From: Streptantibioticus ferralitis
GTDB lineage: Bacteria > Actinomycetota > Actinomycetes > Streptomycetales > Streptomycetaceae
Assembly: GCF_029223525.1 (NCBI RefSeq)
Contig: NZ_JARHTQ010000005.1
Span: 310,001 to 374,000 of the forward strand
DNA: 64,000 nt
Reading direction: 5' to 3'
Shown here piece after piece: positions 8,195 to 17,179 of the stretch (the stretch's first letter is position 1; each line of letters begins with the position of its first letter). The position numbers were made by a program, and so were the translations under genes. The notes below the pieces were generated by a model. It was not told the origin of the DNA and did not search any database. It worked only from the letters and a program-made list of their open reading frames with translations.

Positions 8195-8938
8195 TCAGGC
8201 GGAGAGATGGCGGCCGAAGAAGTCGAAGATCCGCTGCCAGCCGTCCACGGCGGCCGCCGGCCGGTGGCTGGGCCGGTCGACGGAGAAGAACGCGTGCCCG
8301 GCGCCCTCGTAGGTGTGGAACGCGTACTCCTTGCCCAACCGCTCCAGTTCGGCGGCGAGTTGGGCGGTCTCCTCCGGCGCCGGGTAGGAGTCCTCGGCGC
8401 CGAACAGGCCGAGCAGCGGACACGACAACTGCGGCGCGAGGCCGATCACCGGCTTCATGGTGGCGGGCATCGAGGCGGGCGGATCGTTGACGACGAAGGC
8501 GCCGTAGCAGTCCACCGCCGCGTCCAACTGCATCGAGCAGGCGGCCAGGAACGCCTGACGGCCGCCGGAGCAGTGGCCGATCACCCCGATCTTGCCGTTC
8601 GCGCCCTCCAGTGACTTCAGATGGCGTACCGCACCCTCCACATCACCGGTCAACTGGTCGTCGGCGACGCCCCCCGCGGCCCGGACCGCGGCCGCCGCGT
8701 CGTCCGGGCTGGCCCCGGGTGCCTGACGCGAGTACAGGTTCGGGCACAGCGCCGCGTAGCCGTTGGCCGCGAAGTCACGCACCATCTGCTTGGTGGCCGC
8801 GTCATAACCCGGCATGTGGTGGATCACCACCACCCCGCCGTACCCGGGGCGGTCCGTCGGCCGTGCGAGGTATGCCTCGATGGGATCGCCGTTCCCCGCG
8901 GTGATGGTGACCGTTCCGGCCGTCATCGCGTCGCTCAT
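8195..8938 (-). CDS. Dienelactone hydrolase family protein
   Basis: Alpha/beta-hydrolase of 247 residues. The cysteine nucleophile elbow GHCSGG (C123), the acid D183 in GAEDSYP and H215 in GAGHAFF form the Cys-Asp-His triad of dienelactone hydrolases. The known family reaction is opening of dienelactones in chloroaromatic or hydroxyquinol breakdown, but many streptomycete members are of unknown substrate. It is cytoplasmic, with no signal peptide. The first gene of a likely two-gene unit with the DUF6295 protein downstream. Confidence 0.88.
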   Translation of the reverse strand: MSDAMTAGTVTITAGNGDPIEAYLARPTDRPGYGGVVVIHHMPGYDAATKQMVRDFAANGYAALCPNLYSRQAPGASPDDAAAAVRAAGGVADDQLTGDVEGAVRHLKSLEGANGKIGVIGHCSGGRQAFLAACSMQLDAAVDCYGAFVVNDPPASMPATMKPVIGLAPQLSCPLLGLFGAEDSYPAPEETAQLAAELERLGKEYAFHTYEGAGHAFFSVDRPSHRPAAAVDGWQRIFDFFGRHLSA

Positions 8939-9050
8939 GTCGTCTCCCGGTGTCTACGGTGCCGCTGCCGCCCGCGACGCTGCGGGCGGTTGCCGGTTCG
9001 CCGCATGCCTACCACATGTGGGCCCGGCGTCCGTTGGGCCGGGGCCGGTC

Positions 9051-10061
9051 TCAGCCTCGCCAGCCCACCGTGAGCAGCGTGTCCAGTCCGGGAGCGAGCG
9101 CCACCAGCACCGGGACCATGATCATCATCAGGCCCACCGCGGTCAGGTTGAGCCGCTGCACCGGGCGCAGCCGGGGCGGCCCGGTGAGCAGCCGGTCGAC
9201 GCGCGCGGCGACCTGTTCGACCGGCGGTGGCGGAGGTGTCCCGGGAGCCCAGACGGCGGGCACCGGGCGGGCCGTGCCGAGCCGGGTCTCGTTCAGGTCC
9301 AACAGGGCGAGAGCGGTGGCCAGATGGCCGTGCCGGTACGCCGCCGCGTCGTCGGCGGCCAACTCCACCAGCCGCGCGGAGCGGTCCGCGTAGGCGGTGA
9401 ACAGCGTCGCACCGGGGAACGCGGTGGCCAGCGCGCCCGCGGACTGCAGCAGCAGATGGTGGCGGGCCCTGGCGTGGGCGCGTTCATGGGCGAGGACCGC
9501 GTCCAACTGCTCACGGCTGAGCCGCCGCATCGCCCCTGTGGAAACGACGAGTTGCAGCGGCTTGCGCGGCAGTGGCAGCGACCAGGCCTGCGGTCGTGGG
9601 CTTTCCATGACCAAAAGCCGCTCATCCCGCCGGATCCGCCAGCGGTGCGGCTGCTCGTACGGCAGCGGTGGAGCCGCCTCCCGTAGTTCGTGGTAGCGGC
9701 GGCGACGGCTGATGCGGGCGAGGTGCGCTTCCCGGACCAGGTGCAGTACGAGGTGGATGGCGGCGGTCACCAGTACGGCGGCGAACACCCCCCGCCAGGC
9801 CCCGCCCACGGTCAGGTCGTAGGAGTCCTGGACACCGCGCGGCGCGATCCAGAAGAGCCGGTCGCGCAGCGGTGCCCACAGGGCGGCGGCGGTGACGAGC
9901 AGGGACAGTCCGAAACACAGCAGTACGGCGGCGACGACACACTGCCACACCCACAGCGCGACCACGGGTTCGCGGTCCTGCCAGCGGGCCCGCGCCAGTA
10001 TCCGCGGCGCCACCATAGCGAACGCGACACCAACGAGCGGCAGCGCGAAGGCCGTTCCCAC
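9051..10061 (-). CDS. M56/BlaR1-type membrane zinc peptidase
   Basis: Membrane-bound zinc metallopeptidase of 336 residues. Three or four hydrophobic segments at the N-terminus are followed by a cytoplasmic catalytic region with the zinc motif HERAH (LAHERAHARARHHLLL) and the downstream ELAADDAAAYRHG glutamate that completes the site. Two further hydrophobic segments close the protein. The GTG at 10061 is chosen because GAAGGAGGG lies 5 nt upstream and the first membrane helix starts immediately; the frame opens further up without support. M56 proteins in actinomycetes usually follow a BlaI-type repressor gene; none is present here. Confidence 0.82.
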   Translation of the reverse strand: MGTAFALPLVGVAFAMVAPRILARARWQDREPVVALWVWQCVVAAVLLCFGLSLLVTAAALWAPLRDRLFWIAPRGVQDSYDLTVGGAWRGVFAAVLVTAAIHLVLHLVREAHLARISRRRRYHELREAAPPLPYEQPHRWRIRRDERLLVMESPRPQAWSLPLPRKPLQLVVSTGAMRRLSREQLDAVLAHERAHARARHHLLLQSAGALATAFPGATLFTAYADRSARLVELAADDAAAYRHGHLATALALLDLNETRLGTARPVPAVWAPGTPPPPPVEQVAARVDRLLTGPPRLRPVQRLNLTAVGLMMIMVPVLVALAPGLDTLLTVGWRG

Positions 10062-10191
10062 AGTGTCCCTCCTTCGCCCGGGTTGTGGCCTGCACACCGC
10101 AGCATGCCCGGCAAAGCGCCGGGCCGCCACGTGGACGTGCCAACCCGAGGAGGTTTGCGCTCACTTCACGACACAGCGTGATGCTTCTGTG

Positions 10192-11097
10192 TCAGCCGCG
10201 TCGTCGTGCGGCGCTCACCGCCTTGGCCAACGAGGAGGGGAGGACCCGGGCGGCGAGGCGTCGTGCCGTGGGCCGGGGGCGGTCGCTCGCCGCCGGGGCG
10301 GACGCCTGCCGGTTCAGGTCGGCCGCCGGGTGCCGGGACGCGGGGTGCGGCGGGGCGACGGCCTTCTTGCCGTCGACGCGGATCAGCGGGCCACCCGCCA
10401 CAGACTGCACCTCGTACCACAGGTCGCGGCGCCCGCTCAGCCAGCTGAGCAGTTCGTCGCGCACCGGGCCCGGATCGCCCCATGTGCCGTAGAACTTGGT
10501 GCTGGTGATGCAGACGGCCTGCAGTCCGCCGCTGGTCACCGCCTGCCAGGTGGCGGCGGCCACGCCCGGGCAGTGCTCGGCGCGGAAGTCGTCCAGCGCG
10601 ACGATGCCGTGCGGCCGCAGCAGGGTGCGGGCGCACACGATGTCGGCGTGCACATGGTCGTACAGGTGCGAGGCGTCGATGTGGACGAAGCGGCAACTGT
10701 CCTTGTCGACGTGGTCCGGGACGAACGAGGACGGGCCCTGTACGACGGTGGGCAGTTCGTCGTGGAAGGAGAGGTAGTTGGCCTCGAACGCCCGCCGGGT
10801 CAAGGTGGAGTACGACTTGGCCATCTCGGCGCTGTTGGAGGAGTCCTCGGCGGGCGAGTCGAACAGGTCGCACACGGTGAAGCGGTCACCGTCGCGTACA
10901 TAGGCACCGCTGAAGATCGCGCTCTTGCCCAGATAGACGCCGACCTCCAACAGGTCGCCGGATTCGTCGCGTTGGCGCTGGCGGGTCAGGAACCAGTCGA
11001 AGAGCAGTTGATCGACCGGGAAGAACCAGCCAGGGACGTCGGCCAGGCGGGAGGGGGCGGGGAGCTGCTCGTCGGTGTCCACGGGGGAAGTGGTCAT
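10192..11097 (-). CDS. Class I SAM-dependent methyltransferase
   Basis: The 301-residue protein carries a Rossmann-type methyltransferase core: LLEVGVYLGKSAIF is the SAM-binding motif I variant, RFTVCDLFDS is motif II, and CRFVHIDASHLYDHVHADI resembles methyltransferase-24 family enzymes acting on secondary-metabolite sugars or small molecules. A poorly conserved Arg/Ala-rich tail (from about residue 255) follows. No substrate can be assigned. The open frame runs through the neighbouring transporter region, but homology starts at the ATG at 11097, with a modest GGAAC ribosome site. The transporter gene on the same strand ends 149 bp upstream, so the link is uncertain. Confidence 0.8.
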   Translation of the reverse strand: MTTSPVDTDEQLPAPSRLADVPGWFFPVDQLLFDWFLTRQRQRDESGDLLEVGVYLGKSAIFSGAYVRDGDRFTVCDLFDSPAEDSSNSAEMAKSYSTLTRRAFEANYLSFHDELPTVVQGPSSFVPDHVDKDSCRFVHIDASHLYDHVHADIVCARTLLRPHGIVALDDFRAEHCPGVAAATWQAVTSGGLQAVCITSTKFYGTWGDPGPVRDELLSWLSGRRDLWYEVQSVAGGPLIRVDGKKAVAPPHPASRHPAADLNRQASAPAASDRPRPTARRLAARVLPSSLAKAVSAARRRG

Positions 11098-11246
11098 GAG
11101 CGTTCCGTCTTTCGGTCGGCAGGACCCGAGAAGGCTGCCGGACTCCGGTGTTGCCAAGGTGATGGGGGCGCGTCCACCCGGTGAACGCTTGGCTTTGACG
11201 ACCGGGGTGCCGTGGCTCGCGGCGGGAGCGGCACCGCCGGACTGGA

Positions 11247-12740
11247 CTACCCGCCGCCCGGGTCCAGCGGCGGTGCCTGGACGCCGCAGTACACCGAGCA
11301 CTGCGGATGCGCGCAGGGCACCGCGAGGCGCGGTTCCCGTACGGTGAACCAGGCGAGTACGCCCCCGGCGGCCATCACCACCGCGCAGATGACCACCGCC
11401 TCCTGGAACGCACGGTGCACGGCGGGCCCGGAGGTGTACTGCCCACCGGAGAGCCCCACGGCGAGCGGCAGCGCCGCGACGGCGAGGAGACCGGCGGCCC
11501 TGGCGGCCGCGTTGTTGACGCCGCTGGCGATCCCCGCCCACCGCACCGGCACGGCGGCCAGCACGGTGGCGGTCAGCGGTGCGACGAACAGCGCCATCCC
11601 CAGCCCCTGCACGATGGCGGCGGGCAGCACCGTGCTCCAGTAGGCGCCCTTGGGGCCCACCCGGTACAGCAGCGCGATGCCCGCGGCCGCCAGTAGCGGC
11701 CCCACGGTCAGCGGCAGTCGTGGGCCGATGCGCCGGGCGAGGTCCCCGGCACGGGCGGACAGCGCCAGCATCAACACGGTGATGGGCAGCATGGCGACAC
11801 CGGCCTGCAACGCGCTGTATCCGGACGCCACTTGGAGCTGTACCGGCAGCAGGAACAGGACCCCGCTCAACGGCGCGTACAGGCACAGGGTGATCACATT
11901 GACGACGGTGAACATCCGGGACGCGAACAACGCGGGCGGCAGCATCGGATGGGCCCGCCGCCGCTCCAGCACGACGAACCCGGCACCGAACGCACAGGCC
12001 GCGACCGCGCACCCGAGGACCGGGGCGGAAACGCCGGCGGTCGGCGCTTCGACCAGCGCGTAGGTGAGAGCCGCCAGCGCCAGCGCTGCCAGGGCGGCCC
12101 CGGCCACATCGAAGGAACCGGTCCGTTCGCCCTCCCGGCTCTCCGGAATCCAGCGCACCGCGACCGCCACCACCACCAGGGCCACCGGACAGTTGATGAG
12201 GAACACCCAGCGCCAGCCGGGTCCGTCGACCAGCCAGCCGCCGACGAACGGGCCGATGGCTCCGGCCACACCCCCCAGCCCCGACCAGGCACCGACCGCC
12301 CGGGAACGGTCCTCCTCGACATAGGTGGCCTGGATGAGCGCGAGTGACCCGGGCGTCAGCAGGGCGCCGCCCACGCCCTGCAGCGCGCGGGCCGCGATCA
12401 GCACGACGGGGTTGGGCGCGAGCCCGCAGGTCGCGGAGGCGAGGGCGAACCACACCGTGCCCACCACGAAGACCCGGCGCCTGCCGAACCGGTCGCCGAG
12501 CGATCCGCCGAGCAGGATGAGCCCGGCCAGGGTCAGCAGATAGGCGTTCACGGTCCACTGCAAGGCGGCCAAGGAGGCATGCAGGCTCTCCCCCAGCCGC
12601 GGCAGGGCCACGTTGACCACCGTGCCGTCGAGCAGTGCCATTCCGGAACCGAGCACCGTGGCCAGCAGGACCCACCGTCCGCGCGCACCGGCCAGCCGGA
12701 TGCCTCCCGCCGCGTTGCCCTCTGCCGCATTCGCCGTCAT
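11247..12740 (-). CDS. MFS drug transporter, DHA2 (14-helix) family
   Basis: Proton-coupled efflux pump of the major facilitator superfamily, 497 residues with about 14 hydrophobic segments. The first helix with LLDGTVVNVALPRLGESL is the DHA2 hallmark, and motif A follows as GGSLGDRFGRRRVF. Motif C-like VGGALLTPGSLALIQATY and later GLGGVAGAIGPFVGGWLVDGPGWRWVFLINCPVAL are also clear. Likely exports drugs or secondary metabolites. The C-terminus is an unusual Pro/Cys-containing tail (CAHPQCSVYCG). The upstream gap has no strong ribosome site, so translation may be leaderless. No dedicated regulator lies next to it. Confidence 0.88.
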   Translation of the reverse strand: MTANAAEGNAAGGIRLAGARGRWVLLATVLGSGMALLDGTVVNVALPRLGESLHASLAALQWTVNAYLLTLAGLILLGGSLGDRFGRRRVFVVGTVWFALASATCGLAPNPVVLIAARALQGVGGALLTPGSLALIQATYVEEDRSRAVGAWSGLGGVAGAIGPFVGGWLVDGPGWRWVFLINCPVALVVVAVAVRWIPESREGERTGSFDVAGAALAALALAALTYALVEAPTAGVSAPVLGCAVAACAFGAGFVVLERRRAHPMLPPALFASRMFTVVNVITLCLYAPLSGVLFLLPVQLQVASGYSALQAGVAMLPITVLMLALSARAGDLARRIGPRLPLTVGPLLAAAGIALLYRVGPKGAYWSTVLPAAIVQGLGMALFVAPLTATVLAAVPVRWAGIASGVNNAAARAAGLLAVAALPLAVGLSGGQYTSGPAVHRAFQEAVVICAVVMAAGGVLAWFTVREPRLAVPCAHPQCSVYCGVQAPPLDPGGG

Positions 12741-12907
12741 GGCTCAATCGTCGGCGATCCGTCCGCTCATGGGTACGAGGCGCGCCATCGGGCCCGTCGC
12801 CGGGAGAGGTACCGTGGTCGCCTGGTCAGGACCTACCGCAGCCCTCCCGGGAGTTGTCGTATGCAGCGCACGAACCCGCCCACCGCGGCCCGTCGCTCGG
12901 TACGCCG

Positions 12908-14074
12908 GTGAGTGCCCGGCCGCGGGTGGCAGCCGGGCAGCGGCGGGCCCGGCTCGGTGTCCGGCATCTGCTGGCGCCCGGCGCCAAGGGGGCGGCGGTG
13001 GAGGACGTCGCGCACGCGCTCGTGGCGCTGCACGCCACCGATCCGGCGACGGTCCACCTCGCCGCGTGCGCCCGCCTCACCGCCCCGAGCGTCGCGGAGG
13101 TCGAGCGCGGCCTGTACGACGACCTGACGTTGGCCCGGATGCTCTGTATGCGGCGCACCATGTTCGTCGTCCCCGCCGAACTCGCCCCGGTCGTCAACGC
13201 CTCCACCGCGCGCCCGGTCGCGTTGCGGGAACGCGCCCACCACGCGAAACTCCTGCTGCGGGCCGGGGGGTTCACCGCCGAATGGATCGCCGCCGCCGAA
13301 GAGGCCGCCCTGGCGGCGCTCCGGGAACGCGGTCAGGCCGGCGCCGCCGAGCTGGCAGCGGATGTGCCCGCGCTGCGCGAGCAGATCGTGGTCTCGCCGG
13401 GGAAGCCGTACGAGGCCAGGCAGCGGGTGTCCAGCAGGATCCTGGGCGTCCTCGCGGCGGAGGGCAGGATCCGGCGGGCCAGGCCGCTGGGCGGCTGGAC
13501 GTCGAGCCAGTTCCGGTGGGCCGTGGCGGAGCCGCTCGCACGGTTGCCGGAAGGCCCGGCGAAGGCCGACCTCGCCCGCCGCTATCTGGCGTCCTTCGGA
13601 CCCGTCACGGCCGACGACCTGAAGTGGTGGACCGGTTGGACGCTCACCGACACCCGTAAGGCGATCGCCGCGACCGGGGCCGTCGCCGTCGACCTCGACG
13701 AGGGCACCGGCCATCTGCTGCCGGACGACACGGAGTCCATCGCGGAACCCGAGCCGTGGGCGGCGTTGTTGCCCGCGCTCGACCCGACCGCGATGGGCTG
13801 GCGGCACCGCGACTGGTACGCCGACCCGGAGTTGCGGCAGCCGCTCTTCGACCGCAACGGCAACATCGGCCCCACCGTGTGGTGGAACGGCCGGGTGATC
13901 GGCGGTTGGGCACAGCGCCCGGACGGTTCCATCGCCTACCGCCTGCTCACCGACGCGGGGCGGCAGGCCCGGTCGGCGATCGGCGCCGAGGCCGACCGGC
14001 TCGCCGGATGGCTGGGCGGCACCCGGATCAGGCCGAGTTTCCGTACCCCGCTGGAGCGCGAGCTGACCGGTTGA
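12908..14074 (+). CDS. Winged-helix DNA-binding domain protein (HTH_42/YcaQ-like)
   Basis: About 388 residues of the winged-helix family that also includes the YcaQ/AlkZ DNA glycosylases. Characteristic phrases are VRHLLAPGAKGAAVEDVAHALVALHATDPATVHLAAC, RMLCMRRTMFVVP, and the C-terminal LLPALDPTAMGWRHRDWY with VWWNGRVIGGWAQRPDG. Some relatives unhook interstrand DNA crosslinks and give antibiotic self-resistance, but this actinobacterial branch is mostly uncharacterised. The start is uncertain: the GTG at 12908 precedes the conserved region closely, whereas the open frame begins at 12635. It is divergent from the MFS pump gene, with 167 bp between. Confidence 0.72.
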   Translation: MSARPRVAAGQRRARLGVRHLLAPGAKGAAVEDVAHALVALHATDPATVHLAACARLTAPSVAEVERGLYDDLTLARMLCMRRTMFVVPAELAPVVNASTARPVALRERAHHAKLLLRAGGFTAEWIAAAEEAALAALRERGQAGAAELAADVPALREQIVVSPGKPYEARQRVSSRILGVLAAEGRIRRARPLGGWTSSQFRWAVAEPLARLPEGPAKADLARRYLASFGPVTADDLKWWTGWTLTDTRKAIAATGAVAVDLDEGTGHLLPDDTESIAEPEPWAALLPALDPTAMGWRHRDWYADPELRQPLFDRNGNIGPTVWWNGRVIGGWAQRPDGSIAYRLLTDAGRQARSAIGAEADRLAGWLGGTRIRPSFRTPLERELTG

Positions 14075-14186
14075 CCACGGCGCATGCCCGGCGCACCGGT
14101 GCACGGTGAACGGGCTCTGGCCGTATGGGCCTCCAGAGCCGACGGCCGACTTTCGGCAATCCCCGTGAAGTGGGCGCCAACGCCTC

Positions 14187-14192
14187 TAGGCT
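14187..14192 (+). promoter_or_regulatory. Likely -10 box of the STAS gene
   Basis: TAGGCT at 14187-14192, with GTGAAG (14165-14170) 16 nt upstream as a possible -35. It lies 47 bp before the ATG at 14239. The same TAGGCT box occurs before pfkA and the cupin gene. Confidence 0.4.
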
Positions 14193-14238
14193 GATCTTCC
14201 CACCGTCCGCGGAAGCGCGCTCGGGAGAGGAGCACGCC

Positions 14239-14553
14239 ATGGCGACCACCGTGACGCTCGACGGTGAGCTGGATCTGCTCACCACCGCACGCACCACCGG
14301 CCTGCTTGCCGCCGCGGCGCTCACCACTTCGGACATCGTCGTTGACCTGAGATCGGTGACCTTCATGGACGCCACGGGTCTCGGACCGCTGGTCCGCACC
14401 GCCTGCCAGATGGGGCGTCGGGGTGGCCGGGTGACCCTGGTCGTCACCGACCCGTGGCTGGAGCGGGTGCTGCGCCTTGCCCGGCTGACCGACTTGTTCA
14501 CCGTGGTGCGACAGTGCGGCGACGCGGACACGTACTGCCCACGGCACGCCTGA
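14239..14553 (+). CDS. STAS-domain anti-sigma factor antagonist
   Basis: A 104-residue single STAS domain like SpoIIAA/BldG, which binds and neutralises an anti-sigma kinase. The switch segment is FMDATGLGPLV. The usual DSSG phospho-site is DATG here, so a threonine occupies the phosphorylated position. The ATG at 14239 follows GAGAGGAGCAC. No anti-sigma kinase is adjacent; a separate HATPase protein of that class is at 59839-60309, but I cannot link them. A strong hairpin follows the gene. Confidence 0.85.
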   Translation: MATTVTLDGELDLLTTARTTGLLAAAALTTSDIVVDLRSVTFMDATGLGPLVRTACQMGRRGGRVTLVVTDPWLERVLRLARLTDLFTVVRQCGDADTYCPRHA

Positions 14554-14576
14554 ACACAGCGCGTTGAGAAACAAGC

Positions 14577-14609
14577 GCCCCCGTACCGCGCCTGAGGCGG
14601 TACGGGGGC
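14577..14609. terminator. Hairpin terminator after STAS gene
   Basis: A perfect 13-bp stem (GCCCCCGTACCGC at 14577-14589 pairing with 14597-14609) with a 7-nt loop, 24 bp after the STAS stop codon. There is no U-run, as is usual for streptomycete terminators. Confidence 0.8.
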
Positions 14610-15261
14610 ACCGGCGGTCAGAGCCTGATCGGGAGATCGGCGATCAGACCTGTCCGCCGTTCGCGGCGGGCAGCACGGCGGACCGGACGCGAGGGCGGCT
14701 GCGGTATGGGCACCGCCCACCGCTGTCCCGGGAATTCCAGCCGTTGTCAGCGCCGCCGAGTCCGGGTGCGGACCGGTGGAGCAGTGGGCGGTGACGGCGT
14801 ACCGCCCTGCTTTGGTGATACCCGCCGTCTGTAGGATTCCGGTGAAGACGCTGCCGGTTGGTGCGCCGAAACCAGCGAAACCGCCTTGGAGTTGCGGTCC
14901 GCGGCGACTTGGGCGTACCCGCTGCGATACCGCCCGAGCGAGACGCCGCTGGCCCGGCATACGGTCCCGGGCCGGGCGCCCGGATCGGGTCGCAGGCGGA
15001 TTCCCAGCCTCCGGCCGACTACGGCGAAGACCGCACCGCACCATTCGCTGACCGGCAGCCGGCGATTCACCCGGACGGCCTACGCCTGGGAGTCGGGGGC
15101 GGGTCGGGAAGACCGCGTGCGGTGTTCCGGGGTGCGGCTGTTTGCCGGTGTGCTGCTCGTACGCCTCAAGTACCCGCTCGGTCTGGACGCCCTCGCGGCG
15201 GCGACGGTCGCCGCGCTCACCGCCGGACCACGGACCGCCTGACGGCGGTCGACACGACGCC
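14610..15261. other. Intergenic stretch without a recognisable gene
   Basis: About 650 bp between two terminators, between the STAS gene and the chitinase gene. Several frames are open but none has a start with a ribosome site and family likeness. A short plus-strand piece near 15130-15240 (RLFAGVLLVRLKYPLGLDALAAAT) and a minus-strand piece near 14800-14890 read somewhat like protein. They may be decayed genes; I cannot identify them. Confidence 0.5.
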
Positions 15262-15294
15262 GCAGGCCCGCGGGATCGCATCCCGCGGGCCTGC
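15262..15294. terminator. Hairpin terminator of GH18-CBM gene
   Basis: A perfect 14-bp stem (GCAGGCCCGCGGGA at 15262-15275 pairing with 15281-15294) and a 5-nt loop, 36 bp beyond the minus-strand stop codon of the chitinase. Confidence 0.8.
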
Positions 15295-15329
15295 CGCACC
15301 CGTGACGCGGGCCCGACCGGGCCGACTCG

Positions 15330-17078
15330 CTAGCTGAGCGAGAAGTCGTCCCCGTACACATTGCCCTGCCCGTACCAGCCGTGCAGGTAGACCGTCACGC
15401 TGCCGGTGGAACCGGTGGTGAACGGCACCGTCAGTTGGGTCCAACCGGTGGACGAGGCCCAGGTGTTGGCCGTCGCACCACCGCTGACGCCGATGAACGC
15501 GTAGTCGCCCTGCACCCAACCGGTCAGCGTGTAGGCGGTGTTCGGGGCGAGGGTGAGGGACTGGTCGCATTCACCGGTCTGGCTCGGCGTCGGGGTCACC
15601 TGAAGCGCATGGCTTCCGGAGTGGACAGGGCCGCTGACCACGGTACTGCCCGGCTGGCAGGTCCACGGGCTCGGGCTTCCGCTCTCGAAGCCGCCGTTGA
15701 CGATGGTCCCCGAGCCTCCGCCGGATCCGGTGACGGTCAGGGTGTACGTGGCCGAATGGCTCCCGGAAGCAGCCGATCCGGTGACGGTGACGGGATAACT
15801 GCCGGGCGCGGCCGACGAGGAGACCTGCGCCGTCAGCGTCGACGACCCGCCCGCGCTCACCGACGCCGGACTGAACTTCACCGTCACTCCCGCGGGGGCC
15901 CCGGTCGCCGTGAGGCCCACGTTCTGCGCGCTGCCCGCGGTCACGGCCGTACTGACCGTCGCGCTCGCCGTACCGCCGGGCGGCACCGAGGCCGCGGCCG
16001 GTGACACGGCCACCGAGAAGTCATCGGCCACCGGACCGCCGCCGCCGGTGAAGGGGGCGAAGGTGCTGCTGAAGTACCACTGGCTCTGCGCGATGCCGGA
16101 GCAGGTGTCGGAGCCGCCGGTGCCCGGGCAGCCGCCGTTGTCGCGCTGCAGCGCCCAGAACGACAGGCTGCTGATCCCCTTCTGTACCGCCCAGTTGTAG
16201 ACCGTCGCCGCGTCGGCGGTGGTGAAGGTTTCGGCGGCGCCGTAGTCGTCGATCCCGGGCATCTCGGTGATGCCGACCATGGCCCACAGCTGCGCCGGGG
16301 TCTTCGACGGGTAGAGGTTGGCGAGTTGGCCGTACAGCCCCGAGGCGGCGTGCTCGGTGTCCGTCGCCATCTCATGCGTGGCACCGTCGTAGTAGTCGAA
16401 CGTCATGATGTTGACGATGTCGATGCGCGCACCGTTGGACACGGCGTTCTGCAGCACCGCGAGGCCGCTGGCGGCCAGCCCGCTCGTGGTGGTCGGCAGG
16501 GTGTAGGAGAACTGCACGGTACGGCCGTTGGCCGCCGCCCAGTCCTCGACCTGCTTGATCGCCTTGTTGCGGCGGTCGACACCGGCGCTGTTGGTGAGCG
16601 AGTTGTCCTCGGTGTCGAGGTCGATGCGGGTGATGCCGTAGGTGGTGACGACGCTCTCGTACGCGGCGGCGATGGCGGAGACATCGGTACAGCTGTCGGC
16701 GATCTCCGTGCCGGTGTTGTCCGCGGTGTAGCCGCCGAAGGAGGGTATGACATCACCGCCCTTCGACTGGATGGTGGCGATGTCCGAGCCGAACGACGAG
16801 GCGGCGATCGGCTTGCCGGCGTCTCCGTTCCAGTAGGGGGTGCATGAGCCCTTCGACGCGGCCTGGATGAACGCCATCGTCAGGTACTTCGCCCCTGACG
16901 CGGCCGACAGCGCGGCCGGGCTGTCGCCCCTGTAGGCCTCGAAGTAGGGGGCGAAGACATGGGTGGGAAGCGGAGTCGCGGCATGCGCCGCGCCACCGCC
17001 GGTCACCATGAGTCCCACGGAGGTCGCGGCCGTGGCCACGGCAGTCAGGGCAGCGCGAATCGATCTGAGTCGTCTCAT
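15330..17078 (-). CDS. Secreted GH18 chitinase with Ig-like and CBM domains
   Basis: A 582-residue secreted chitinase. The signal peptide ends near AHA (about residue 33). A family 18 barrel follows at about 38-340, with the catalytic run RIDLDTEDN (D153, D155, E157). A beta-sandwich repeat domain lies at about 345-450 ([41 protein letters not shown]). A carbohydrate-binding module closes it at about 455-582 ([46 protein letters not shown]). Its barrel resembles that of the chitinase at 6912-7844. The gene is probably under DasR control through the operator at 17133-17148 and therefore linked to N-acetylglucosamine sensing. The ATG is preceded by GGGAGC. Confidence 0.92.
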   Translation of the reverse strand: MRRLRSIRAALTAVATAATSVGLMVTGGGAAHAATPLPTHVFAPYFEAYRGDSPAALSAASGAKYLTMAFIQAASKGSCTPYWNGDAGKPIAASSFGSDIATIQSKGGDVIPSFGGYTADNTGTEIADSCTDVSAIAAAYESVVTTYGITRIDLDTEDNSLTNSAGVDRRNKAIKQVEDWAAANGRTVQFSYTLPTTTSGLAASGLAVLQNAVSNGARIDIVNIMTFDYYDGATHEMATDTEHAASGLYGQLANLYPSKTPAQLWAMVGITEMPGIDDYGAAETFTTADAATVYNWAVQKGISSLSFWALQRDNGGCPGTGGSDTCSGIAQSQWYFSSTFAPFTGGGGPVADDFSVAVSPAAASVPPGGTASATVSTAVTAGSAQNVGLTATGAPAGVTVKFSPASVSAGGSSTLTAQVSSSAAPGSYPVTVTGSAASGSHSATYTLTVTGSGGGSGTIVNGGFESGSPSPWTCQPGSTVVSGPVHSGSHALQVTPTPSQTGECDQSLTLAPNTAYTLTGWVQGDYAFIGVSGGATANTWASSTGWTQLTVPFTTGSTGSVTVYLHGWYGQGNVYGDDFSLS

Positions 17079-17132
17079 GTTTGCTCCCAGCAGGGTGAGG
17101 CAGCGTGGGGAGAGCCTCGATGCTGGAACATG

Positions 17133-17148
17133 ATTGGACTAGACCAAG
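17133..17148. promoter_or_regulatory. DasR-type operator (dre) of the chitinase gene
   Basis: The 16-bp near-palindrome ATTGGACTAGACCAAG differs by few bases from the known DasR consensus (A-C/G-TGGTCTAGACCA-G/C-T). It lies 54 bp upstream of the chitinase start codon. DasR is the GlcNAc-responsive GntR repressor of streptomycete chitinases; assignment here is by sequence resemblance. Confidence 0.7.
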
Positions 17149-17179
17149 CGACTGTCAATACTCCTAACAATTAACGCCG

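Noticed and set aside
10192-12747. Apparent 851-residue fusion of the transporter region with a methyltransferase
   Set aside because: The upstream part is an out-of-frame shadow of the MFS gene; the methyltransferase has its own ATG at 11097.
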